This document shows, one piece after another, positions 1 to 7,434 of a DNA stretch of 25,406 nucleotides. Under the pieces are notes generated by a model that searched no databases, was not told where the DNA came from, and saw only the letters and a list, made by a program, of their open reading frames with translations. The stretch covers positions 1-25,406 of the forward strand of contig JASGCG010000002.1 in assembly GCA_030054235.1 (NCBI GenBank), given 5' to 3'. This DNA comes from Bacteroidia bacterium (GTDB lineage Bacteria; Planctomycetota; Phycisphaerae; Phycisphaerales; SM1A02). Made by a program: the position numbers and the translations under genes. Each line of letters opens with the position of its first letter. Position 1 is the stretch's first letter.

Positions 1-2
1 TG

Positions 3-338
3 ACGCTGCACGGTGCCGGCATGGCCTTCCTGATGAACCCGATCCAGACCGACGTGGTGAGCCGCGTGCCACCCGAGCAGCGTGGCGAGAGTGCGGGGTT
101 GGCGGCCACGGCGCGGCAGGTCGGCAACGCGCTCGGCGTGGCGATCGCTGCGACGGTCCTGGCCCGCACGGGACTGCCGACGTTCGATGCCGACGCCGTC
201 ACGTCGACCGACCTCGAGGCCGTCTCGCGTTCCTTCGGATGGATGGGCGCCATCCAGATGCTCGCGATGCTCGCGGCGGTGGCCGTCACGTGGAGCCTCG
301 TCCGTGATCGCGTGCCGCACCGCGCACCGCGCGCCTGA
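3..338 (+). CDS. MFS transporter, DHA2/EmrB-QacA type, C-terminal fragment
   Basis: The reading frame is open from the left edge, so the N-terminal part of the gene lies outside the window. The visible 111 codons contain a loop with the pattern RVPPEQRGESAGLAATARQVGNALGVAI followed in part by a hydrophobic stretch. This resembles the TM11-TM13 region of 14-TM drug:H+ antiporters (DHA2, EmrB/QacA), where a G-x-A-x-G/N-x-x-R-Q-x-G-x-A-x-G motif is typical. A final hydrophobic segment (roughly the last 35 residues, MGAIQMLAMLAAVAVTWSLV) precedes a short basic tail and a TGA stop. By family it would be an inner-membrane proton-coupled exporter; the substrate cannot be told. It converges on the SDR gene with a 42-bp spacer in which I see no clear terminator. 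Confidence 0.72.
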   Translation, partial: TLHGAGMAFLMNPIQTDVVSRVPPEQRGESAGLAATARQVGNALGVAIAATVLARTGLPTFDADAVTSTDLEAVSRSFGWMGAIQMLAMLAAVAVTWSLVRDRVPHRAPRA

Positions 339-380
339 GGCACGGAACGGTCACGAACCACACGCACTCGAGCGGCGAAC

Positions 381-1118
381 TCAGCAGCTCCAACCGCCGT
401 CGATCACGTGCACGGCGCCCGTGGTGAAGCCGCTCTCGTCGCTGGCCAGGTGGACGGCCAGCGCTGCGACTTCCTCGGGCGTGCCGAATCGACCCGTCGG
501 CTGACGGGCGAGGAACGCCGCGCGCGCCGCGACCGGATCAGCCTGTGCCGCGATGCGCCCGTCGAGCGAGGGACTCTGCACCGTGCCAGGGCAGATCGCG
601 TTGGCGCGAACGCCCTTGGCGACGACATCGGCCGCCAGCGCCTTCGTCATGCCGATCACCGCTGCCTTGGTTGCGCCGTACACGTATCGGTTGGGGGCGC
701 CCTTGATGCTGCTGGCCACGCTCGCGATGTTCACGATGCTCCCGCATCCGCGGGCCAGCATGCCGGGCAAGACCGCGCGGATGCATCGATGCATGCCGCG
801 CACGTTGAGGTCGAAGGCCAGGTCCCACTCGGCATCGGTCACGTCGAGCGCCGTGCCGTGGTGCACGATGCCTGCGGCGTTGAGCAGCACGCTCACGTCG
901 CCGGCCGCCGCAGCTGCTGCACGGACCGATGCGTCGTCGCGCACATCGCAACGCATGGTGCGCACACCGGCGTGCTCGCGTGCCAGCGCGGCGAGCGCGG
1001 CTTCGTCGATGTCGGTCGCCAGGACCTGCGCACCTTCACGAGCGAACGCGATGGCGCAGGCGCGGCCGATGCCCGCGCCCGCGGCCGTGACGAACGCAAC
1101 CTTCCCGGCAAGCCTCAT
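381..1118 (-). CDS. SDR family NAD(P)-dependent oxidoreductase (DHRS6 / 2-keto-3-deoxy-L-fuconate dehydrogenase-like)
   Basis: This is a 245-residue classical short-chain dehydrogenase. Visible landmarks are the glycine-rich cofactor motif TAAGAGIG (11-18), D36 at the end of beta-2 (an acidic residue that favours NAD over NADP), NAAG (80-83), the catalytic S133, Y147 and K151 (YGATK), and PG near residue 180. The stretch from the active-site Ser through KGAPNRYVYGATKAAVIGMTK to CPGTVQSPSL resembles the DHRS6/BDH2 and bacterial 2-keto-3-deoxy-L-fuconate dehydrogenase branch, so a small hydroxy-acid or deoxy-sugar-acid substrate is plausible but unproven. The open frame extends further upstream, but the ATG at 1118 is chosen because it begins the Rossmann fold and overlaps the TGA of the thioredoxin-like gene by 4 bp (ATGA), indicating translational coupling. 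No sugar-acid pathway genes adjoin it. Confidence 0.88.
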   Translation of the reverse strand: MRLAGKVAFVTAAGAGIGRACAIAFAREGAQVLATDIDEAALAALAREHAGVRTMRCDVRDDASVRAAAAAAGDVSVLLNAAGIVHHGTALDVTDAEWDLAFDLNVRGMHRCIRAVLPGMLARGCGSIVNIASVASSIKGAPNRYVYGATKAAVIGMTKALAADVVAKGVRANAICPGTVQSPSLDGRIAAQADPVAARAAFLARQPTGRFGTPEEVAALAVHLASDESGFTTGAVHVIDGGWSC

Positions 1119-2440
1119 GGTTTGCCTGCCGGCACGACCGGGATCGCAGGGATCGAGGGCACGGCGGGCACCGCAGCACCGCCGGGCGCAGTGTCGGGCT
1201 TCGTCTCGGGTGCTGGTGGCGCGGCCGGCGGCGTCTTGCCCTGCTTGCGGAGCAGCGCATCGATCTTGGCGCACTTCTCGTGCATCGGATCGGCGGGGTG
1301 CATGTCGGTGTGACGCACGATGCCCTCGGCATCGAGGATCGTCACGTGCGGGATCCCGTTCACGCCGTAGTCGGGATTGAAGACCTCCTGCTCGCTGAAG
1401 GCGATCGTCCAGTCGATGCCCTTCGCCTTCATGAACTCGGCCATCAGGCCCTGCTCCTTCGACGCGTCGCCGGTGCAATCGATCGGCGCAGCGCCGCCCG
1501 GGTAGTGCTTGCCCTGCAGGCTCGTCACCCCCACGATCGCCACGTCATCGGGGCTGTAGTGCGCACGCAGCTCCTTCACGTTGGGGATGCTGCCCACGCA
1601 CGGGCCGCACCAGGTCGCCCAGAAGTCGAGCACGACGACCTTCCCCTTCAGGTCATCGAGCGACGTCAGCTTCACGGGCCCCGCCGCGTCCTGCGCCCAG
1701 GTGAACGCGAGCTTCGGCGCAGGGTGGTCCATGAACTCGCCGCGCGTGATCGCGTTGTCGAGTTTTTTCGCGAGCTTGGTGAGCGCGGTCTTCTCCTCGG
1801 GCGAAGCCTTCTCCTTCGCCGTGACGACGGCGGCCAGCAGTCGCAACCGGAACTGCTCGCCCTGGTCGGGATCGGGCGCGAGCCGCTTGATCGCATCAAC
1901 GAGCTGCACGCCCGCAGCAAGGTCCTTCGCGCTGCGCTCAGGCGTGAACCACGCTTCGAGTTCCTTCACTTCGGCACCGGCCTGTGCGAACTGGTCCGAG
2001 GTCAAGCGGCCGATCAGGCGCGTGCGGTCAGCGGGCGAAGCCGACTGCTTCCACGCCGCGTAGCCCGGGTGACCGAAGAGCGCAGCTGCCGTGGGCGCAT
2101 CCTCTTTCGACATGGACGAGGCGTAGACGAAGGCGTCGAAGCCATCGGCCGATGCCTCGCTCGCGAGCTGCTTCAATCGCGCTTGCGCGGCGTCGCGCTT
2201 GGCAGGCACCATCGAGCACGGGCCCATGAGCTGCTTGAGCTGGGCCCACGAGCATTCGCTCGGCTCGATGCCCTCGAGGAGTCCCGTGAAGAACCCGGTG
2301 AGCTCCTCCTGCGAAGCGCCCTGTGGATGCTCCTTGAAGAAGGTGCGCTGGGCATCCTGGATGCGGCTGATCTGCTCGGGCGTGGGCGGTGCGATCGGCA
2401 GGGCAACGAGGCTCGCGACGACGATCAGGACGTGATGCAT
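1115..2440 (-). CDS. TlpA-like thioredoxin-fold protein, probably exported
   Basis: The protein has 441 residues. A hydrophobic N-terminus (about residues 4-17) looks like a signal sequence, although its n-region has two His and no Lys/Arg. Residues about 20-230 are helical and unassigned. A TlpA/AhpC-type thioredoxin domain follows, with VVVLDFWATWCGPC and the CGPC redox motif at 278-281, and a cis-Pro site in GIPHVTILD. By family such domains reduce or oxidise extracytoplasmic cysteines. The last 45 or so residues form a Pro/Ala-rich tail with spaced P-x-x-P repeats (VPAVPSIPAIPVVP), unusual for the family and possibly a flexible linker or wall contact. Its TGA overlaps the SDR start. A -10-like TAGCCT sits 7 nt before the ATG with no Shine-Dalgarno, so the mRNA may be leaderless. 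Confidence 0.85.
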   Translation of the reverse strand: MHHVLIVVASLVALPIAPPTPEQISRIQDAQRTFFKEHPQGASQEELTGFFTGLLEGIEPSECSWAQLKQLMGPCSMVPAKRDAAQARLKQLASEASADGFDAFVYASSMSKEDAPTAAALFGHPGYAAWKQSASPADRTRLIGRLTSDQFAQAGAEVKELEAWFTPERSAKDLAAGVQLVDAIKRLAPDPDQGEQFRLRLLAAVVTAKEKASPEEKTALTKLAKKLDNAITRGEFMDHPAPKLAFTWAQDAAGPVKLTSLDDLKGKVVVLDFWATWCGPCVGSIPNVKELRAHYSPDDVAIVGVTSLQGKHYPGGAAPIDCTGDASKEQGLMAEFMKAKGIDWTIAFSEQEVFNPDYGVNGIPHVTILDAEGIVRHTDMHPADPMHEKCAKIDALLRKQGKTPPAAPPAPETKPDTAPGGAAVPAVPSIPAIPVVPAGKP

Positions 2441-2447
2441 GCGGAAG

Positions 2448-2453
2448 AGGCTA
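2448..2453 (-). promoter_or_regulatory. -10-like element of the thioredoxin-like/SDR operon, leaderless type
   Basis: Read on the minus strand, TAGCCT is followed by seven bases and then the ATG at 2440. Transcription would start at or next to the A of the start codon. No -35 match and no Shine-Dalgarno are visible. The 66-bp spacer after the ABC ATPase gene holds no obvious terminator. Confidence 0.45.
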
Positions 2454-2506
2454 CCGCGATGCGCTGCAGGAACGGCAGGGTTCGCGAGCGGATGCCAGGC
2501 GCAACG

Positions 2507-3556
2507 TCACGCGCCGTCGAGGACGATGACCTGCGCCGGATCGACGGCGAGCCGGACGGTCTGCCCCGCACGATCGGCGACCGGCGGATTGAGTTCAGTC
2601 ACCCGCAGCCGGAGCCCGCTCGCGTCGAGTTCATGCTGCGCGAGCTTGCCCAGGTAGGTGCTCTGGATGCAGGGCAAGGAGACCGGGCCAGCCGCGTCGA
2701 TCGTCCACGCCTCGGTCCGCACGCTCAGGAGCACCTGGCTGCCGATGGCACGCTCACCCACATGCGTCGACTCGAGCGAGCCGAGCACCGTGCGCAGCGA
2801 GGCGCGACCATCAGCGGTGCGTTCCACGGTGGCCGGGATGAAGTTGGTCTCGCCGAGGAACTCAGCAAGGAAGCGCGTCTTCGGCCGCTCGTAGAGCTCG
2901 CGCGGCGAACCCTGCTGCACGATGCGACCGTCGCGCATGACCACGACGTGATCGGCCAGCGAGAGCGCCTCGTCCTGGTCGTGAGTCACGTACACGGTCG
3001 TGATGCCGAGCTCGCGGCAGATGCGCCGGATCTCGTGGCGCATCTCCAGGCGGAGCTTCGCATCGAGGTTCGACAGCGGCTCGTCCAGGAGGAGCACGCG
3101 CGGCCGGAACACGATCGCTCGCGCGAGCGCCACGCGCTGCTGCTGCCCGCCCGAGAGCTGGTTGGGCTTGCGGTCCGCGTACTGCTCCATGCGGACCATC
3201 GCGAGCGCCTCGTCGACCCGGCGCGCACGCTCCTGCCCCTTCACTCCGCGCACGTCGAGGCCGAAGGCCACGTTGTCGCGCACGGTCATGTGCGGCCAGA
3301 GCGCATAGGACTGGAAGACCATGCCGCACTGGCGCTGCTCGGCCGGCAGGTCCGTCACGTCCTGGCCATCGAACAGGATGCGGCCTGCGGTCGGCTCGAT
3401 GAAGCCCGCGATCATCCGCAGGATCGTCGTCTTGCCGCAGCCGGAGCCGCCCAGGAGGAAGAACAGGCTGCCCGGCTCGATCTCGAGCGAGAGATCGTGC
3501 ACGACCGGCACGGAGCCGTAGGACTTGCGGATGCCTTGGAGCGTGATGCGGACCAC
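2507..3556 (-). CDS. ABC transporter ATP-binding protein (PotA/UgpC/FbpC-type importer ATPase)
   Basis: The 349-residue protein has a complete ABC ATPase domain: Walker A GGSGCGKT (36-43), Q-loop Q82, signature LSGGQ (134-138), Walker B VLLLDE (154-159), D-loop NLD (163-165) and switch H192. Residues about 235-349 form a C-terminal TOBE/MOI-like regulatory domain, typical of ATPases serving polyamine, glycerol-phosphate, maltose or ferric-iron importers. The FLAEFLGETNFIPATV linker also fits this class. No permease or binding-protein gene is in the window, so it is an orphan ATPase here and its substrate is open. The start is a GTG; a TATCCT -10-like box ends 9 nt upstream, and no Shine-Dalgarno is seen. 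The gene is divergent from the DUF721 gene. Confidence 0.92.
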   Translation of the reverse strand: MVRITLQGIRKSYGSVPVVHDLSLEIEPGSLFFLLGGSGCGKTTILRMIAGFIEPTAGRILFDGQDVTDLPAEQRQCGMVFQSYALWPHMTVRDNVAFGLDVRGVKGQERARRVDEALAMVRMEQYADRKPNQLSGGQQQRVALARAIVFRPRVLLLDEPLSNLDAKLRLEMRHEIRRICRELGITTVYVTHDQDEALSLADHVVVMRDGRIVQQGSPRELYERPKTRFLAEFLGETNFIPATVERTADGRASLRTVLGSLESTHVGERAIGSQVLLSVRTEAWTIDAAGPVSLPCIQSTYLGKLAQHELDASGLRLRVTELNPPVADRAGQTVRLAVDPAQVIVLDGA

Positions 3557-3565
3557 GGTCGATGG

Positions 3566-3575
3566 AGGATAGCCT
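3566..3575. promoter_or_regulatory. Overlapping divergent -10-like elements between the ABC ATPase and DUF721 genes
   Basis: The decamer AGGATAGCCT reads TAGCCT on the plus strand (3570-3575) and TATCCT on the minus strand (3571-3566), the two hexamers sharing the central TA. The plus hexamer ends 7 nt before the ATG at 3583; the minus hexamer ends 9 nt before the GTG at 3556. The 26-bp spacer leaves room for little else, so any -35 contacts would lie inside the opposite coding region. RNA polymerase could occupy only one direction at a time. Confidence 0.45.
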
Positions 3576-3582
3576 GATCGGC

Positions 3583-3939
3583 ATGCACGACGCGGAGCGG
3601 CGCATGCGGGACTTCGAGCGGTGGCATCGACGCCCGGCCCCGCGGAGCGAGACCTCCGCCGGTGCCGACTTCGATGCGCTGCGACGCACCATGCGGGATG
3701 CTGCGAAGCGCTTCGCCGGAATCGCGGAAGCGTGGGAAACGTCGGCGCCTCCGGCGCTGCGCGATCAGTGCGTGCTCGCGGGCTTCGCCGCCGGCGTGCT
3801 CACCGTCGTCGTGCCGAGTGCGAGCGTGACCTATGCGCTCGATCGCGCGTTGCGCGAGGGGCTCGAGACCACGCTGCGCGAGGCGACCGGCGGCAAGCTC
3901 GTGCGCGTGCGCAGTCGCGTCGGCGCCGGGCCGTCGTGA
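3583..3939 (+). CDS. DUF721 domain protein, DciA-like (possible replicative helicase loader)
   Basis: The product has 118 residues from the ATG at 3583. Residues about 50-115 show the DUF721 pattern: a tryptophan-containing helix (AEAWETSAPPALRD), a GVLTVVVPS beta hairpin, S-x-x-Y-x-L-D-R-A-L, and a final VRVRSRVG strand. DUF721 is the family of DciA, which recruits the replicative helicase in bacteria lacking DnaC/DnaI; family membership is my reading of the pattern and the loader role is inferred. An in-frame ATG at 3562 would add seven residues, but the later one is preferred because it lies 7 nt from a -10-like box. The N-terminal 30 residues are very rich in Arg. The stop is one base from the mnmE stop on the other strand. 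Confidence 0.7.
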   Translation: MHDAERRMRDFERWHRRPAPRSETSAGADFDALRRTMRDAAKRFAGIAEAWETSAPPALRDQCVLAGFAAGVLTVVVPSASVTYALDRALREGLETTLREATGGKLVRVRSRVGAGPS

Positions 3940-3940
3940 T

Positions 3941-5239
3941 TCACTTCCCCACGCAGAAGCGCGCGAAGACGAGCCCGATCACGTCATCGGGCGTGACCGA
4001 ACCGCCGATCGACCCAAGCGCGTCAAGCCCTGCGCGAAGGTGCGCCGCCACGAGCTCGGCGTCCGGCAGCGAGGCGCCGCCCTTGCGCGCGCGCTTGGCT
4101 GCCGCATCCAGCTCGTCGATCGCAGCGTCGATCGCCGCACGGTGACGCGGGAGCAGCGCGGCCCCTTCCGTCGACTCGCTGGCAGCAGCCGACCCGAGCC
4201 GCGTCGCGAGTTCGGCGCGCAGCGCATCGAGGCCAACGCCTCGGTGGGCGCTCGTGACGATCATGCCGTGCGGTGCGCTGCCACCCTCGTCCATCTTCGT
4301 GAGCACGACCAGCTCATGCGGCGCGGCCGCGGGCAGCTCGTCGCCCGGCGCCACGCAGCGCACGCTGAGCGCGGCACGTGCGATCGCCTGCCGCGCCTGC
4401 TCCTGCATCGCTGCATCCAGTGCCGTGCGCGGCGGCTCGATGCCAGGCGCATCGACGAGCATGACCTCCTGCCCGCCGACGGAGACCGGTTCGGGGACCG
4501 CATCCCGCGTCGTGCCGGCGAGCGGCGAAGCCACCGTGCGCTCCTGTCCGAGCAGTGCATTGAAGAGGCTGCTCTTGCCGGCGTTGGGCGGACCCACCAG
4601 GACGACCCACGGTGCCGGTCGCTCGATCGCACCCGCGACCGGCGTCGCATGCAGCGTGCGAAGGTTCGTCACGATCGGTCCGAGTCGATCCGCCAGGGCT
4701 CGACCGCCGATGGCGACCACGTCCTCCTGGTCCGTGAAGTCGATGCCGGCCTCGACGAGCGCAAGCAGCATGGCCGCGCCGTCACGCGCAGCATCGACGG
4801 CCCGCGCCGCCTCGCCCTGCTGCAGGCGCTGGGCGGCGCGCAGTTGCGCATCGCTGGTCGCCGCGATCGCCAGCGCGATGCCCTCGGCCTCGTCGATCGA
4901 GCGCTTGCCGTGCAGCCACGAGCGCGCCGCGTATTCGCCGGGTTCGGCCGCCCGTGCACCACGCGCGATGCACGCACTCACGACATCGTCCAGGAGCGCA
5001 GGATGGCCCGGCAGCAGCAGCTCGACGCAGTCCTCGCCCGTGAACGATCGCGGCGCGCGCGACACGACCGCGAGCGCGCTCGAACCGTTCCAAGGCAGCA
5101 CGCAGCGCACGACGCCAGCCGGCAGATCGAGTGAGAGCCCACAGATCGGCAGCGATGCCGAGCCCGACAGGCGCACGATCCCACGCAGCCCGTGGCCCGG
5201 CGGCGAGGCGACGGCCACGATGGTCGCCGACGCCTCCAT
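3941..5239 (-). CDS. mnmE: tRNA uridine-5-carboxymethylaminomethyl(34) synthesis GTPase MnmE (TrmE)
   Basis: MnmE is the GTPase partner of MnmG that installs the (carboxymethyl)aminomethyl group on U34 of certain tRNAs. The 432-residue protein shows the N-terminal tetrahydrofolate-binding domain (starting ATIVAVASPPGHGLRGIVRLSG; SFTGEDCVEL near 80), a helical domain, the G-domain P-loop GPPNAGKSS (216-224), G2 GTTRD, G3 DAPG where DTAG is usual, G4 TKMD where NKxD is usual, and the C-terminal FCVGK (428-432) carrying the catalytic cysteine C429. It is slightly short compared with the usual 450-460 residues. The ATG at 5239 begins the conserved N-terminus and lies 7 bp after the yidC stop, so the two are co-transcribed. 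mnmG is not nearby. Confidence 0.95.
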   Translation of the reverse strand: MEASATIVAVASPPGHGLRGIVRLSGSASLPICGLSLDLPAGVVRCVLPWNGSSALAVVSRAPRSFTGEDCVELLLPGHPALLDDVVSACIARGARAAEPGEYAARSWLHGKRSIDEAEGIALAIAATSDAQLRAAQRLQQGEAARAVDAARDGAAMLLALVEAGIDFTDQEDVVAIGGRALADRLGPIVTNLRTLHATPVAGAIERPAPWVVLVGPPNAGKSSLFNALLGQERTVASPLAGTTRDAVPEPVSVGGQEVMLVDAPGIEPPRTALDAAMQEQARQAIARAALSVRCVAPGDELPAAAPHELVVLTKMDEGGSAPHGMIVTSAHRGVGLDALRAELATRLGSAAASESTEGAALLPRHRAAIDAAIDELDAAAKRARKGGASLPDAELVAAHLRAGLDALGSIGGSVTPDDVIGLVFARFCVGK

Positions 5240-5246
5240 CACGGGA

Positions 5247-7406
5247 TCAGCGCCCGCCGCGCTGCTTCGCCTGAGCCTTGGCCTGGGCCTGCTCGAGCGC
5301 GCGCGCGAATGCGCCGCCGAACAGCCCCTTGCCGCCGCCCTTGCCGGCCTTGAGCAGGTCCATCGTCTCGATCTGCGCACGGATGCGCTTGGACTCGAGG
5401 AAACCGATGAACGTGCTCGTGGCGATGTAGAGCGTGAGCCCGCTCGGCGCGTTGTAGAGCATGATCGGGAACATGATCGGCATCATGACCTTCATGATCT
5501 TCTGCTGCTGTTCCTGCTCTGGCGTCAGCGCGGTGGTCGGCGGCGCCGAGTACTTCTGCTGCAGCCAGAACACCACGCCCATGAGCAGCGGCACGAGGTT
5601 GATGCTCTCGAGCGTGAAGAAATACAGGTTCAAGGAGACCGGCAGCGCGATGAACCGATCCGGCGCGCTCAGGTCGTTGAGGAACGCCCAGTCCGGGCTG
5701 ATCGCCTGGAAGACGCCGAAGAACGCAGGCTGCTGGCGCAGCTCGAACGCGATGTAGAGCACCGCATACAGCGCCATCCAGATCGGCATCTGCAGCACCA
5801 TCGGCGCGAGGCCGCCCAGGCAACCCATCGGGTTCATGCCCTTCTCGCGGTACAGCCGCATCTGCTCCTGCTGCATGCGCGCCTTGTCGCCCGGGAAGCG
5901 CTTCTGCAGCGCATCGAGCTCGGGCTTGAGCGAGGCCATCTGCTTGCTGAAACGCGCGATCGAGATCTGGCTCGAGCGCGTGAGCGGGTGCAACGCGAGA
6001 CGGACGAGGATCGTGAGCGCGATGATCGCCAGACCCCAGTCGAACACGACCCAGTCGTGCAGCAGGCCGAGGAAGACGACGAGACCGTTCGCGAGCCACG
6101 AGAACGTGCAGAAGGTGCAGCAGCCACCCATCTCGTACACGATCATGCCGATCATGCCGAGCGTGGACATCGGCTGCTCATCGAGCAGCACGCGGCGCTC
6201 GAGCGGGCCGGCGTAGACGCCCAGGCGCATCGATGCGGCGGCTCCGGGAGCGACCACCTGTTCACCCGAGGTCACGACCGTGAAGATGGGCAGGCCCGTG
6301 GCGACCGGATCGCCGAACTGCGCCTGGATGCGCTCGACCGCCGGCGCGGCACGCAAGCTGGGAAGGCCCTTCTCGTTGTCCACGCCCGAGTGGATCGCCA
6401 GCGCGAAGTAACGGTTGGTCGTGCCGAACCACGAGAGCGTGCGCTGGTCGGCCGTGCTCGTGGCCGTCGGCCACAGGTCCCACTGCGCCGCCTCGAGCTG
6501 CGAGACGACCGAGCTGCGCACCATCGAGGTGTCGTTGCTCAGGACGATGGACTGGCCCGGATCGCGCTTCTCCGAGAGCAGTGCGCCGATCATGAATCGG
6601 CGGATGTCCATGAGCGATCCCGACTCGAGCGTGAGGTCGCCGGGCCCGTAGTGGAGCCAACGCACGCGGTGCTCCTTGCCATCGAGCGACTCGACCGACT
6701 GCGTGATGCGGAGTTCATGCCCCGAGACCGTGAACGCCCGGCGAGCCTTGATGATGGCTGCGCCGGCTTCGTCGTGCACGACCGTCTCGAATGCGCCGTC
6801 GCCCGCCGCGGCCCAGATCGGCGCGCCGCCGGCGGCGGCGAACATGTTCACCGCGACGCCATCGACGATGAGCGAGTGCACGGCGAGCAGCGGCACCGAC
6901 TGGCCGGCCAGCGTGTCGATCGGCTCAAGCCGATAGCGCTCGTCATCCGAGGGGAACTCTCCCTTGCCTTCGATCGCGCGCTCGGCGGCCACGCGCGCCT
7001 TCGCTGTCTTCCATTGGTGGGCGAAGAGCACGCGCTCGATGCCCGCACCACGCGCGGTGAGCTGGAGCTGGATCCGCGCATCGGCATCGGTCAGCGGACC
7101 GCCCACGATCATGGCGCCGGCACCAGCCGACGCGGGCTTGGCCTGCCAGATGGGCTGCTTGGCCGCGGGAGCCGTTGGCGGCGAGGCGGCCTGAGCGGCG
7201 GGCTCGGGCTCCTTGGTCGGCGCAACCGGCGCGTTGACCGGCGCAGCAGCATCGGTGGCGCCGGTCGACTGGGCCCCGGTCGCGGCAGGCGCGACCTGCG
7301 ACGCGGTGTCGGCTTCGCCCTTGGGGCGCCCGCCGCCGGTGATGATGGCGAAGACAAGCGCCGTGGCGATGGCCACGACGACGAAGGTCACGATCGTTCG
7401 CTTCAT
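5247..7406 (-). CDS. yidC: Membrane protein insertase YidC
   Basis: YidC inserts and folds inner-membrane proteins alone or with SecYEG. The 719-residue product has an N-terminal membrane segment (about 5-23), an Ala/Pro-rich linker to about 120, the large periplasmic beta-domain typical of Gram-negative-type YidC (to about 410), and the Oxa1/YidC core. R469 in the ILVRLALHPLT helix is the conserved groove arginine, followed by the cytoplasmic hairpin (SKQMASLKPELDALQKRFPGD), GLAPMVLQMPIWMALYAVL, and a final SGLTLYIATSTFIGFLESKRI helix. It ends in a Gly/Lys/Gln-rich basic tail, which could contact ribosomes. The order phosphoesterase-yidC-mnmE keeps the common yidC-mnmE link but lacks rnpA, rpmH and jag. 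The upstream gene stops 28 bp before the ATG. Confidence 0.95.
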   Translation of the reverse strand: MKRTIVTFVVVAIATALVFAIITGGGRPKGEADTASQVAPAATGAQSTGATDAAAPVNAPVAPTKEPEPAAQAASPPTAPAAKQPIWQAKPASAGAGAMIVGGPLTDADARIQLQLTARGAGIERVLFAHQWKTAKARVAAERAIEGKGEFPSDDERYRLEPIDTLAGQSVPLLAVHSLIVDGVAVNMFAAAGGAPIWAAAGDGAFETVVHDEAGAAIIKARRAFTVSGHELRITQSVESLDGKEHRVRWLHYGPGDLTLESGSLMDIRRFMIGALLSEKRDPGQSIVLSNDTSMVRSSVVSQLEAAQWDLWPTATSTADQRTLSWFGTTNRYFALAIHSGVDNEKGLPSLRAAPAVERIQAQFGDPVATGLPIFTVVTSGEQVVAPGAAASMRLGVYAGPLERRVLLDEQPMSTLGMIGMIVYEMGGCCTFCTFSWLANGLVVFLGLLHDWVVFDWGLAIIALTILVRLALHPLTRSSQISIARFSKQMASLKPELDALQKRFPGDKARMQQEQMRLYREKGMNPMGCLGGLAPMVLQMPIWMALYAVLYIAFELRQQPAFFGVFQAISPDWAFLNDLSAPDRFIALPVSLNLYFFTLESINLVPLLMGVVFWLQQKYSAPPTTALTPEQEQQQKIMKVMMPIMFPIMLYNAPSGLTLYIATSTFIGFLESKRIRAQIETMDLLKAGKGGGKGLFGGAFARALEQAQAKAQAKQRGGR

Positions 7407-7434
7407 GGTTGGTGTCCGTCAAAGGCGCTGGGCA

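Noticed and set aside
1280..3577. A 765-codon plus-strand open frame opposite the thioredoxin-like and ABC genes
   Set aside because: Shadow frame; the opposite strand encodes clear Walker and CGPC motifs.
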